From contig DEFO01000016.1 in the NCBI GenBank assembly GCA_002350805.1, forward strand, positions 1 to 64,000: a stretch of 64,000 nt of DNA. The letters are read 5' to 3'. Numbering within the stretch: position 1 is the stretch's first letter; every line of letters begins with the position of its first letter. The DNA comes from Prevotella sp. UBA2850. GTDB taxonomy: Bacteria; Bacteroidota; Bacteroidia; Bacteroidales; Bacteroidaceae. The notes beneath the pieces were generated by a model, which saw nothing but the letters and a program-made list of their open reading frames with translations, searched no databases and was not told the origin of the DNA. This document shows, piece by piece, positions 18,293 through 26,464 of the stretch. Made by a program: the position numbers and the translations under genes.

Positions 18293-18760
18293 CTATTTAT
18301 CGAGCACCTCAACAGGTATCTCGCGCTTAATGCTCTGCTCGAGCGAGATGAGCGTCTCGGTGGCCACCACGCCGGGAATGCTCTGCAGCTGGTTGTTCAG
18401 CAGGTCCATGAGCTGCTCGTTGTCCTTGGCATAGAGCTTCACGAGCATGGTGTAAGGACCGGTGGTGAAGTGGCACTCCACAATCTCGGGAATGTGAACG
18501 AGGCGCTCGACGACGGCCTTGTACATATTACCGCGCTCGAGGGTGATGCCCACATAAGTGCAGGTGCGATAGCCCAGGCTCTTGGGGTTGACATCGAAAC
18601 CGCTGCCGGTGATGACACCACCCTCAGCCAGATGTTGAACACGCTGATGGATGGCTGCACGCGAGACGTTGCACTCGGCTGCCACATCCTTAAAGGGGAT
18701 ACGGGCATTCTTGCTCAGAATACCTAAAATCTTTCTGTCAAGATTGTCTATTTTTTCCAT
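18293..18760 (-). CDS. Lrp/AsnC-family transcriptional regulator
   Basis: A 155-residue protein with an N-terminal winged helix-turn-helix (about 4-60: LDRKILGILSKNARI, then VSRAAIHQRVQHL) and a C-terminal RAM ligand-binding domain (about 70-150). The family binds amino acids and controls their metabolism. It lies 76 bp upstream of the amidotransferase-dipeptidase gene on the same strand, so it may regulate or be co-transcribed with that peptide-degrading unit. Confidence 0.95.
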   Translation of the reverse strand: MEKIDNLDRKILGILSKNARIPFKDVAAECNVSRAAIHQRVQHLAEGGVITGSGFDVNPKSLGYRTCTYVGITLERGNMYKAVVERLVHIPEIVECHFTTGPYTMLVKLYAKDNEQLMDLLNNQLQSIPGVVATETLISLEQSIKREIPVEVLDK

Positions 18761-18841
18761 TGTTTTTCAATTAGGTTTACATTTTGTTAGCAAAAATAGG
18801 CAATTTTATCGAGACAAACAACAAATTGCTACTAAAAAAAC

Positions 18842-18868
18842 AAAAAATCGGTGCTTTTGGCACCGATT
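18842..18868 (-). terminator. terminator of the FKBP cluster
   Basis: On the minus strand, perfect nine-base arms (18868-18860 and 18854-18846) with a five-base loop, followed by four T. It lies just past the FKBP stop at 18872. Confidence 0.85.
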
Positions 18869-18871
18869 TGT

Positions 18872-19732
18872 CTAATTGCTCGATTTTTCGATACTGATGA
18901 GCTCAACCGTAAAGATGAGCGCACTGTAGGGTTTTATCTTCCCCATGTCGCGGTCGCCATAGGCCAGCTGATAGGGAATGAAGAGCTGCCACTTGCTGCC
19001 GACAGGCATCTTGGTGAGGGCCTCGGTCCATCCTTTGATGACCTGCGAGGGGCGGAACTTGTTGGTTTGCTCCTTGCGCTCGTAGCTGCTGTCGAACACT
19101 GTTCCGTCGACCAGCTTACCCTCGTATTTCACCACCACCTCATCGTTCTGCGTGGGGATAGCACCAGTGCCTTTCACCAGTTCCTTGTACTGCAGTCCGC
19201 TGGGCAGTGTCACCACGCCTTTCTGCTTGGCATTGGCGGCCAGGAACTGCTCGCCGGCACGGCGGTTGGCACCATAGAGGCGCTCCATGCGTGCTTCCTC
19301 GTTGGCCTTCATGCGGTTCTGGAAGTAGTCGGCAGCGGCTGACTGGCTGAAGGCAGTATGGTTGTTGCGCAGCGCGTCGGTGAAGCCATGCATGAAGATG
19401 CTGTTGTTGATGCTGTCGGGGGCGCCCTCCAGCTTGCCTTTCACGTCGGGCAGCATGCGCTGCTGCACCATCTGTGCAATCTGCATGCCGGCCATATAGG
19501 CCTTGAAGATGGGGTCGGACGACTTCTTGACAGCCTCCTCAAAACCGCGCAGGAAGTCGTTCATGTGGGTAGAGTCCACACCGAAGCTCTGCTTCAGATA
19601 GGGCAGCAGACCGTCGGTCATGGCCATGCCGGCGGCATAGCTCAGCGAGTCGGTCGTCGTGCGCAGCGACTGTGCATACGACACGGCGGTGGCCATGATG
19701 ACCACCGCCGTTAATATGATTCTTCTCATCAT
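18872..19732 (-). CDS. FKBP-type peptidyl-prolyl isomerase, exported
   Basis: A 286-residue protein with a signal peptide (cleavage near VSYAQ), an N-terminal helical FKBP dimerisation domain (about 25-170) and a C-terminal FKBP catalytic domain (about 185-286; VKYEGKLVDGTVFDSS, VIKGWTEAL, FIPYQLAYGD). It resembles the FkpA/Mip class of periplasmic folding factors. Third and last in a run of three FKBP genes; only 3 bp separate it from the previous one. Confidence 0.92.
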   Translation of the reverse strand: MMRRIILTAVVIMATAVSYAQSLRTTTDSLSYAAGMAMTDGLLPYLKQSFGVDSTHMNDFLRGFEEAVKKSSDPIFKAYMAGMQIAQMVQQRMLPDVKGKLEGAPDSINNSIFMHGFTDALRNNHTAFSQSAAADYFQNRMKANEEARMERLYGANRRAGEQFLAANAKQKGVVTLPSGLQYKELVKGTGAIPTQNDEVVVKYEGKLVDGTVFDSSYERKEQTNKFRPSQVIKGWTEALTKMPVGSKWQLFIPYQLAYGDRDMGKIKPYSALIFTVELISIEKSSN

Positions 19733-19735
19733 CGA

Positions 19736-20605
19736 TTACTCTACGCCGAGCAGTTCAATTTTGAAGATCAGAGTAGAGAACGGATCGATCTCACCCTGCT
19801 TGCGCGAACCGTAAGCCTTGTCCTGAGGAATGACAACCTCCCAAGTAGAACCTACCGGCATGCGGGTCAGAACCTCGGTCCAACCGCTGATGACCTGGTT
19901 GGCACGGAGCTTCAGGGGCTCGCCACGCTTGTAAGAGCTGTCGAACACCTTACCGTCGATGGTTTTACCCTCGTAGTTCACCTTCACCATTGAGGTGTCC
20001 TTCGGGATGATACCAGTACCCTCTTTGATGACCTTATAGGCAACACCGCTCTCGAGAGACTTCACGTCGGCACCCTTCTTGTAGTTGGCGAGGTATTTCT
20101 CACCGGCAACCTTGTTGGCACCATACTCTTTCTCCATCACGGCCGACTTCACAGCCTCCATCTTCTGCTGGGCAACGGTCTGAGCCTGCTCAACAGTCAT
20201 CAGGCCCTTCTTGCCGGTGGTACCGCTGATGAAGCCTGCGAGGAAGTTCTTCAGTGAGATGGTCTGTGTAGAATCGTTACCGAACACCTCGTGGTTGATG
20301 CCCTTCACCATCTGGTTGCTAATCTGCTGACCAATCTGGATACCAGCATAGTAAGCAGCTCTCTGCTTGTTGTCACCGGCGTTGGCACCTTCGTTCAAAC
20401 CTTTGATAAACTGATCCATGTAGGCAGTGTCGACACCCATACGCTCTACAAGATACTCTTTCAGACCCTGAGTCTGTGCCATACCGATGGCATAGCTCAT
20501 CGAATCGATGTCGCTCTTCAGGTTGGCCCTGGGAGCACCGTTACCGCAAGCTGTGAAAGCGGCGGCAATAATAGCCATGACGGCTACGATAGTTAGTTTT
20601 TTCAT
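19736..20605 (-). CDS. FKBP-type peptidyl-prolyl isomerase, lipoprotein
   Basis: A 289-residue protein with a lipobox-like AFTAC at about residues 16-20, so probably membrane anchored. An FKBP N-terminal helical domain covers about 28-170 and the catalytic domain about 190-289 (VNYEGKTIDGKVFDSS, VISGWTEVL, VIPQDKAYGS). ATG 20605 is chosen because the signal sequence starts there; the frame is open for another 288 bp upstream, which is the out-of-frame shadow of the previous gene. Middle gene of three FKBP paralogues. Confidence 0.92.
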   Translation of the reverse strand: MKKLTIVAVMAIIAAAFTACGNGAPRANLKSDIDSMSYAIGMAQTQGLKEYLVERMGVDTAYMDQFIKGLNEGANAGDNKQRAAYYAGIQIGQQISNQMVKGINHEVFGNDSTQTISLKNFLAGFISGTTGKKGLMTVEQAQTVAQQKMEAVKSAVMEKEYGANKVAGEKYLANYKKGADVKSLESGVAYKVIKEGTGIIPKDTSMVKVNYEGKTIDGKVFDSSYKRGEPLKLRANQVISGWTEVLTRMPVGSTWEVVIPQDKAYGSRKQGEIDPFSTLIFKIELLGVE

Positions 20606-20643
20606 TGTTGTGTTTATATTTAAAATGTTTCTGTTGATTTCTC

Positions 20644-21252
20644 TTATACCACCTCTATCAACTCTACATCGAAGATGAGTGTGGCAAACGGAGGAATGGC
20701 TGCGCCGGCGCCACCTTCGCCGTATCCCAGCATGTAAGGGATGAAGAAGCGATACTTGGCACCTTCCTGCATGAGCTGCAGACCCTCGGTCCAACCGGCA
20801 ATGACCTGCTGCAGACCGAACACGGCAGGCTCGCCACGCTGCACGCTGCTGTCGAACACGGTACCGTCGATGAGGAAACCCTCGTAGTGGCACTTCACCT
20901 GGTCGGTAGCCTTCGGCTTGCGGCCGTTACCCTCTTTCAATACCTTATATTGCAATCCGCTGGGCAGTGTGATCACACCCTCTTTCTTGGCATTGTCGGT
21001 CAGGAACTTCTCACCGTCGGCCTTGGCAGCCTTGCCCTTCTCGGCACGCTCGGCGCGCATCTTCTGGTCTTGCTTCTGGAAGAACTCCTGCACAATGACT
21101 TGTGCGTCGCGGTGACTGACTTTCAGCTCGTTGCCCGCAACAACATCCTTAATGGCAGCGGCAAAATCATCAATGCTAATGGTCTCTCCGACACCCATCT
21201 GCACCAGTTGCTGACCAATGCCCAGTCCCAGTGCATAACTCAATTTGTCCAT
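20644..21252 (-). CDS. FKBP-type peptidyl-prolyl isomerase, probably cytoplasmic
   Basis: A 202-residue protein starting MDKLSYALG without a signal peptide. The helical N-terminal domain (about 1-95) precedes an FKBP domain (about 105-202; CHYEGFLIDGTVFDSS, VIAGWTEGL, FIPYMLGYGE). It is first in the cluster, 38 bp upstream of the lipoprotein paralogue. The three proteins appear to serve different compartments: cytoplasm, membrane-anchored and soluble periplasm. Confidence 0.92.
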   Translation of the reverse strand: MDKLSYALGLGIGQQLVQMGVGETISIDDFAAAIKDVVAGNELKVSHRDAQVIVQEFFQKQDQKMRAERAEKGKAAKADGEKFLTDNAKKEGVITLPSGLQYKVLKEGNGRKPKATDQVKCHYEGFLIDGTVFDSSVQRGEPAVFGLQQVIAGWTEGLQLMQEGAKYRFFIPYMLGYGEGGAGAAIPPFATLIFDVELIEVV

Positions 21253-21293
21253 TTTTTCAATCTTATTATTTGTAATATATTACTTTTGCGGCG

Positions 21294-21301
21294 CAAAGTT
21301 A
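21294..21301 (-). promoter_or_regulatory. putative -7 box of the FKBP cluster
   Basis: Minus-strand TAACTTTG, 41 bp before the first FKBP start codon. No clear TTG at -33. Confidence 0.35.
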
Positions 21302-21373
21302 ATATTTTTCTTTGAAGAATGAGCGAATATTGAAGAAAAAACACTATTTTTGTACATTCTTAATATAATAGCT

Positions 21374-22075
21374 ATGAAGAAAATTGTTGTTTTGACAGGT
21401 GCCGGCATGTCGGCAGAGAGCGGACTGAAGACCTTCCGCGACGCCGACGGGCTTTGGGAGAACTATCCGGTGCAGCAGGTGGCCACCCACGAGGGATGGG
21501 AAGCCGACCCGGTGCTAGTGACTAACTTCTACAATATGCTCCGCCGCAAGTGTGTGGGCGTGCAGCCCAACGAGGGTCACCGCCTGGTGGCCAAGCTCGA
21601 AGAGCAGTACCGGGTGACGGTGGTGACGCAGAATGTCGACAACCTGCACGAGGTGGCGGGCTCTACCCATGTCGTCCATCTGCATGGCGAACTGATGAAG
21701 GTGTGCTCCAGCCGCGACGTGGAGAATCCCCGCTACTGGAAGACGCTGACGCCCGACGACTGCGAGGTGGCTCCGGGCACGAAAGCCGGCGACGGTTCGC
21801 TGCTGCGCCCCTACATCGTCTTCTTCGGCGAGGCCGTCCCCAACATCGGCGTGGCTGCCCAGGAGGTGTCGGAGGCCGATATCCTGATTATCATCGGCAC
21901 GTCGCTCAATGTCTATCCGGCCGCCGGACTGGTGCACTATGCCCAGTCGGGAACGCCCATCTATCTCATCGACCCCAATCCCTCGGTGGGCGGCATGCTC
22001 AGCCATGTGCACCACCTGCAGAAGGGTGCCAGCGAGGGCATGAAAGAGCTTTGCGGCTTGCTGATGGGTGAATAA
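21374..22075 (+). CDS. SIR2-family NAD-dependent protein deacylase (atypical)
   Basis: A 233-residue sirtuin. NAD-binding motifs are clear: LTGAGMSAESGLKTFRD at the N terminus, TQNVDNLHE, catalytic His104 in HLHGE, and IIGTSLNVYPA. ATG 21374 starts exactly at the beta strand preceding GAGMS. Two expected features are missing. There are no paired CxxC zinc motifs, only Cys111 in KVCSS. The Tyr-x-x-Arg acyl-pocket motif of CobB-type desuccinylases reads FYNMLRR, so the Arg position (56) is Leu. NAD-dependent removal of lysine acyl groups is likely but the acyl preference is open. Confidence 0.88.
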   Translation: MKKIVVLTGAGMSAESGLKTFRDADGLWENYPVQQVATHEGWEADPVLVTNFYNMLRRKCVGVQPNEGHRLVAKLEEQYRVTVVTQNVDNLHEVAGSTHVVHLHGELMKVCSSRDVENPRYWKTLTPDDCEVAPGTKAGDGSLLRPYIVFFGEAVPNIGVAAQEVSEADILIIIGTSLNVYPAAGLVHYAQSGTPIYLIDPNPSVGGMLSHVHHLQKGASEGMKELCGLLMGE

Positions 22076-22197
22076 GACGAAACGGCGGCTAAGCCAGCGA
22101 ACAGAGACAGAAGCGGAGAGGCCTGCGGCGGTCGTTAAAAAAAATTAAGACCCAGCGAAAAACTCGGGCTCTTCACTCTTAACTCCTAACTCTTTCG

Positions 22198-22205
22198 TAC
22201 CTTTG
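22198..22205 (+). promoter_or_regulatory. putative -7 box of the yitT-like gene
   Basis: TACCTTTG followed by CAGCC, 22 bp before the ATG at 22228. Matches the Bacteroidota -7 consensus. Confidence 0.5.
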
Positions 22206-22227
22206 CAGCCCGAAAGTAACTATCGAA

Positions 22228-23145
22228 ATGGAAAAACCTGAAATCAACAAGAAAGTTCTTTGGAAAGAACTGCGAGACTATGTCCTCATCACCTTTGCGA
22301 TGCTCTCCTACTGTATTGGATGGTCGGTGTTCCTGCTGCCCAACGGCATCACCACCGGTGGTGTGCCCGGTATCTCGTCTATCCTTGAGTGGAGCCCGCT
22401 GCATATCCCCGCACAGGTGTCTTACTTCGTCATCAATGCCGGACTGCTGGTCATTGCGCTGAAAATCCTCGGTTGGAAATTCTGCATCAAGACCATCTAT
22501 GCCGTCATTGTGCTGACCGTCGCCCTGTCGGCCACGCGCGACTTCACGGCGTCGCTGCACCTGCTGAAAGACCAGCCCTTCATGGCCGCCGTACTCGGTG
22601 CCGTGTTCTGCGGCAGCGGTGTGGGACTCGGACTGGGAGCCAACGGCTCGACGGGCGGTACCGATATCATTGCCGCCATCATCAATAAATACCGCGACAT
22701 CTCGCTCGGACGCGTCATCCTCATCTGCGATATCATGATCATCTCGAGCAGCTACTTCGTACTGAAAGACTGGGAGAAGGTGATTTACGGCTATGTGGTG
22801 CTCTATGTCACGGCCTTCTGCATCGACCAGGTGGTCAACTCCATGCGCCGCTCCGTGCAGTTCTTCATCATCTCTGAGAAGTATGAGGAGATAGGCCGCC
22901 GCATCAACCTCGACCCGCACCGCGGATGCACCGTCATCAACGGCTCGGGCTTCTTCAGCGGCCGTGAGGTGAAGATGCTCTTTGTGCTGGCCAAGCAGAA
23001 CGAGAGTGCCAAGATTTTCCAGCTCATCGACGAGATCGACCCGCATGCCTTCGTATCGCAAAGCGCCGTCATCGGTGTCTATGGCGAGGGCTTCGACCGC
23101 TTCAAGGTGAAGCACCACAAACCGCCAAAGGCTGAGGATCTGTAA
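22228..23145 (+). CDS. YitT-family membrane protein
   Basis: A 305-residue protein with five or six predicted transmembrane helices in the first 210 residues and a cytoplasmic DUF2179-type domain at the C terminus (about 215-300). Recognisable family pieces are GITTGGVPGIS near residue 40 and GSTGGTDIIA near 150. The molecular function of the family is not established; a transport role is assumed by homology only. Monocistronic, with its own promoter box and a strong terminator. Confidence 0.88.
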   Translation: MEKPEINKKVLWKELRDYVLITFAMLSYCIGWSVFLLPNGITTGGVPGISSILEWSPLHIPAQVSYFVINAGLLVIALKILGWKFCIKTIYAVIVLTVALSATRDFTASLHLLKDQPFMAAVLGAVFCGSGVGLGLGANGSTGGTDIIAAIINKYRDISLGRVILICDIMIISSSYFVLKDWEKVIYGYVVLYVTAFCIDQVVNSMRRSVQFFIISEKYEEIGRRINLDPHRGCTVINGSGFFSGREVKMLFVLAKQNESAKIFQLIDEIDPHAFVSQSAVIGVYGEGFDRFKVKHHKPPKAEDL

Positions 23146-23214
23146 GGCCTGACGGTGCCTTGCAGCCCGCTTTTTCAGGCTGCCGCTCCATCTTGTTATC
23201 AAATAAAAGAATTG

Positions 23215-23256
23215 CCAGTGCCACTAGTTCACCTGTTTCTAGTGGCACTGGTTTTT
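23215..23256 (+). terminator. terminator after the yitT-like gene
   Basis: Perfect 13-bp inverted repeat (23215-23227 and 23239-23251) with an 11-base loop and five T. Confidence 0.92.
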
Positions 23257-23369
23257 ATATAGTATACCGTTCGACTCCGTTTTTTGTGCCTGAGACGGAG
23301 TGTCTTTGTGCCTGAGACGAAACTATATTGTTCATCAAAAACACGGAAAACCATGAATTGACAGGACAC

Positions 23370-23408
23370 AAAAAACCGCCAGACACTGCGGAAACAGTTA
23401 CCTGGCGG
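23370..23408 (-). terminator. terminator of tRNA-Gln
   Basis: On the minus strand, arms CCGCCAG and CTGGCGG (23408-23402 and 23382-23376) are followed by a run of T (23375-23370), directly after the tRNA 3' end. Confidence 0.85.
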
Positions 23409-23413
23409 ATTTC

Positions 23414-23487
23414 TGGTTGGGTGACTCGGATTCGAACCGGGAATGACAGAACCAAAACCTGTAGTGTTACCGTTACACCATCACCCA
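23414..23487 (-). tRNA. tRNA-Gln (UUG)
   Basis: Minus-strand cloverleaf of 71 bases plus an encoded CCA. The acceptor arms TGGGTGA and TCACCCA pair fully. The D arm has GTGT...ACAC, the anticodon loop is TTTTGGT with anticodon TTG, and the T arm contains GGTTCGAATCC. A -7 box lies 15 bp upstream and a terminator directly downstream, so it is transcribed alone. Confidence 0.96.
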
Positions 23488-23501
23488 ATCAAATTCGGCT
23501 G

Positions 23502-23509
23502 CAAAGGTA
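23502..23509 (-). promoter_or_regulatory. putative -7 box of tRNA-Gln
   Basis: Minus-strand TACCTTTG, 14 bases upstream of the first tRNA base, the right distance for a tRNA promoter. Confidence 0.55.
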
Positions 23510-23572
23510 CGAAAAAAAAGTGACAACAGCCTCGTATTCAGCGAAAAATTATTCTTTCACACTGAAAAAAGT

Positions 23573-24226
23573 TCATTTCACCAGTCCTTTTTCTTTTAAA
23601 ATGGGCAGGACGTGCGCTGCCGACTCGCGGTCTTTCTGCTTTTTCTCGCTTCGGTAGGTCTTCAGCAGCGGACGGTCGAGCTCAAGCAGATTCTCCATGA
23701 ACTCATCGTTGATGAGCGTGATATCGGTCTTCTTGCCGTCACCATTATTGTCAACGAGGTAACAGACGCGGTCTTTCAGCTGCGAGGAGCCGCTAATGGC
23801 TGCGCCGATGGCACCGAACATAAAGCCCGACACGAACCGCTCGTTGGCAGCATCGCGGCCGATGCGGTGGGTGACGAACATGATTTTTGTGCCATCGTAG
23901 GGCAGTCCCATGGCATAGCCATTGCCGAAGCGGGTCTTTTCGTAGCGCAGGGTGCGCAGATTGACGTAGAGAGTGTCCTGGTATTCGATCACGAATGCCT
24001 CTTTCTTCATCACTTTGTCCATTGCCTTGTCGCCCGTCTCAAACTTATAATCATTGCCTCCCACCCACAGCTTATGCGATGCGGAATGGTGGATAGGCTT
24101 GAGGTCGGCCACCTCAGTCCAGCGGCCAGCCACGAAATCGTCGTAACTCTTGCAGAACTTTCCTTGTGCTGACATATTCAATGCGGCAAAAAGGAACACA
24201 AAGAAAACACAGATTCTTTTCATCAT
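23573..24226 (-). CDS. secreted protein of unknown function
   Basis: A 217-residue protein with a signal peptide (cleavage near NMSAQ). The mature part has an FGNGYAMGLPYDG stretch, a Gly/Ala-rich segment (GFMFGAIGAAISG) that might sit in a membrane, and DNNGDGKKTD, which resembles a calcium-binding loop. The C terminus is strongly basic and helical. It resembles Bacteroidales-only secreted proteins but I cannot name a family with confidence. The next gene downstream on this strand is the tRNA. Confidence 0.7.
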   Translation of the reverse strand: MMKRICVFFVFLFAALNMSAQGKFCKSYDDFVAGRWTEVADLKPIHHSASHKLWVGGNDYKFETGDKAMDKVMKKEAFVIEYQDTLYVNLRTLRYEKTRFGNGYAMGLPYDGTKIMFVTHRIGRDAANERFVSGFMFGAIGAAISGSSQLKDRVCYLVDNNGDGKKTDITLINDEFMENLLELDRPLLKTYRSEKKQKDRESAAHVLPILKEKGLVK

Positions 24227-24273
24227 AAATATACTATTTCTTTTAAATATACACGTAAATACACACGCAACTA

Positions 24274-24870
24274 TTATAAGTACACACGCAACCCTAGCGT
24301 CAGTGAGAAGCGCTGAATGCCATCGATGCCGTTGCCTTTGTTCCAGTCGAAATGGTCCTGGCCGCCAAAGAAAATCAAATAGTCGGCCAACTCGGCTCCT
24401 ACGCCCAGCCAGTTGGTCAGCTTATAGTCAATGCCTACTCCGGCTCTCAGTCCAAAGCCTTTGTCGGTTTCTTCGGTGTAATCGTCGTAGCAGGTGGCCA
24501 ATCCTCCGCCGAGGCACACCTTTCCGCGCCATTTGCGCGACATGTTGCTTGCCATGACAAACTCAGGACCTATGTAGTTCTGATTCAAGTAGTCGCCGCC
24601 ATAGTCGGTGCTGCTGCGCTCAGCCACGATGCCAAAGCCATAGCCACTACTGAATACGCAAGTGTATTCGGCCGACACGTCAAGACCGGTGAGCCATGAC
24701 TTCTCGCCATCGACCGTATAAAGTTTGGAAGTGATACACCCCAATCCGCCGTTTACTGAGAGGGTATGACTGGTGGTGCGCCTGACAGGTGCTTCTGTTG
24801 TCAGTTGGGCGCTTGCGGTGAGCGATGATAACAAGATAGCGGTCATCAGCAAATACTTGACTCTTCTCAT
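24274..24870 (-). CDS. outer-membrane beta-barrel protein, unknown role
   Basis: A 198-residue protein with a signal peptide (TASAQ) and alternating strands typical of small eight-stranded barrels: VNGGLGCIT, GLDVSAEYT, GFGIVAERS, GLRAGVGIDY, and a C-terminal strand LTLGLRVYL. Such barrels are common in Bacteroidota envelopes and have no single function. It lies 47 bp upstream of the unknown secreted protein and may be co-transcribed with it. Confidence 0.75.
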   Translation of the reverse strand: MRRVKYLLMTAILLSSLTASAQLTTEAPVRRTTSHTLSVNGGLGCITSKLYTVDGEKSWLTGLDVSAEYTCVFSSGYGFGIVAERSSTDYGGDYLNQNYIGPEFVMASNMSRKWRGKVCLGGGLATCYDDYTEETDKGFGLRAGVGIDYKLTNWLGVGAELADYLIFFGGQDHFDWNKGNGIDGIQRFSLTLGLRVYL

Positions 24871-24917
24871 TTCTTTTTAACTTATATGGTATGAAAAACG
24901 GCTGCAAAAATACACAA

Positions 24918-24974
24918 AAAAACAACAGGTTGTACCGAATGTTGTAAAAAAAAACGGTACAGCCTGTTGTTTTT
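24918..24974. terminator. bidirectional terminator downstream of tyrS
   Basis: Arms 24918-24937 and 24955-24974 pair over about 20 bases with one mismatch. A-runs and T-runs flank both ends, so it can stop transcription from tyrS on the minus strand. Confidence 0.85.
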
Positions 24975-24996
24975 AACACTCAATATACTCGCAGTA

Positions 24997-26292
24997 TTAT
25001 TTTACAATGAGCAGATAGTAGTTCTTCTTGCCCTTCTGAGCGAGCAGATACTTGCCGTCGATGAGGTCGTCGGCAGTGATGGCGCGGTTCTGGTCGGTCA
25101 GTTTCTCCTTGTTCAGCGAGACACCGCCGCCCTGCACCATCTTGCGCATCTCGCCCTTCGACGGGAAGACGGGCGCCACGGTGGTGAGCAGTTCGATGGC
25201 GGGCTGGCCCAGCTGGTCGCGGCCAATCTCATAGTGCTCCACGCCCTCGAAGACATCGAGGAAGGTCTGCTCGTCGAGCTTCTCGAGCGCCTCTTTGGTC
25301 GACTTGCCGAACAAGATGCTGCTGGCCTCAATGGCTGCGTCGAGGGCCTCTTGCGAGTGCACCATCACGGTCACCTCCTCGGCCAGACGGCGCTGCAGGG
25401 TGCGGCGGCCCGGATCTTGCTTGTGCTCCTCGACGAGGGCATCGATGACGTCTTTCTCGAGCGAGGTGAAGATCTTGATGTAGCGCTCGGCATCGTCGTC
25501 GCTCACGTTGAGCCAGAACTGATAGAACTTATACGGTGTGGTGCGCTGCGGGTCGAGCCAGATGTTACCGCTCTCGGTCTTACCGAACTTCTTACCGTCG
25601 CTCTTGGTGATGAGCGGACAGGTGAGGGCGAAGGTCTCCACCTCGTTGCCCAGCGTGCGGCGGATGAGCTCCGTACCAGTGGTCATATTGCCCCACTGGT
25701 CGTTACCGCCGAGCTGCAGCTTCACACCGTAGTGCTGATAAAGATACAAGAAGTCGTAGCCCTGCAGCAGCTGATAGGTGAACTCGGTGAACGACAGTCC
25801 GTCGCGGGCAGTACCGTTGAGACGCTGCTGGACGCTCTCCTTGGCCATCATATAGTTGACGGTGATGTGCTTGCCCACCTCGCGTGCGAAATCGAGGAAG
25901 GTGAAGTCTTTCATCCAGTCGTAGTTGTTCACCATCACGGCAGCATTGGCCTCTTTCGACTCGAAGTCGAGGAACTTGGCTACCTGACGCTTGATGCACT
26001 CCTGGTTGTGGCGCAGGGTCTCGTCGTTCAGCAGATTGCGCTCCTGGCTCTTGCCCGAGGGGTCGCCAATCATACCTGTGGCACCGCCCACCAGGATGAT
26101 GGGTTTGTGACCGCAACGCTGCAGGTGACGCAGCATCATGATGCCACACAGATGACCGATGTGCAGTGAGTCGGCCGTCGGGTCGGTGCCCAGATAGGCC
26201 GTAACCATCTCCTTCTGCAGGAGTTCTTCCGTTCCTGGCATCATCTGTGCCAGCATTCCGCGCCAGCGGAGTTCTTCAACAAAATTCTTCAT
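24997..26292 (-). CDS. tyrS: tyrosyl-tRNA synthetase
   Basis: A 431-residue class I aminoacyl-tRNA synthetase that charges tRNA-Tyr. The HIGH motif is at residues 44-47 (HIGHLCG). The second signature reads KFGKT at 235-239, the form used by bacterial TyrRS. GGNDQWGNM belongs to the tyrosine pocket. A C-terminal S4-like RNA-binding domain occupies about 360-431. Length is typical. A bidirectional terminator follows. Confidence 0.97.
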   Translation of the reverse strand: MKNFVEELRWRGMLAQMMPGTEELLQKEMVTAYLGTDPTADSLHIGHLCGIMMLRHLQRCGHKPIILVGGATGMIGDPSGKSQERNLLNDETLRHNQECIKRQVAKFLDFESKEANAAVMVNNYDWMKDFTFLDFAREVGKHITVNYMMAKESVQQRLNGTARDGLSFTEFTYQLLQGYDFLYLYQHYGVKLQLGGNDQWGNMTTGTELIRRTLGNEVETFALTCPLITKSDGKKFGKTESGNIWLDPQRTTPYKFYQFWLNVSDDDAERYIKIFTSLEKDVIDALVEEHKQDPGRRTLQRRLAEEVTVMVHSQEALDAAIEASSILFGKSTKEALEKLDEQTFLDVFEGVEHYEIGRDQLGQPAIELLTTVAPVFPSKGEMRKMVQGGGVSLNKEKLTDQNRAITADDLIDGKYLLAQKGKKNYYLLIVK

Positions 26293-26349
26293 GATCTTTA
26301 TGGTTCTTTTTTTTGATTTCTAAATAGTGACCGGGGGGTGACTAGTGAT

Positions 26350-26447
26350 GCTTGTTCCAAGTTTCTAGTTTCAAGTTTCAAGTTGCTTGTTTCAAGTTCC
26401 TAGTTTCAAGTTCCTAGTTTCAAGTTTCTAGTTTCTAGTTCCTTGTT
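26350..26447. repeat. heptamer array, 14 perfect-length units
   Basis: Fourteen contiguous 7-bp units of the form (t/c)c(a/t)agtt, for example tcaagtt, tctagtt and cctagtt. It fills the gap between the tyrS start and the yidD stop. Flanking it is an 8-bp inverted repeat, ctagtgat (26342-26349) and atcactag (26461-26468); the second arm contains the yidD stop codon. Confidence 0.92.
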
Positions 26448-26464
26448 TTACCAGTTTCTTATCA

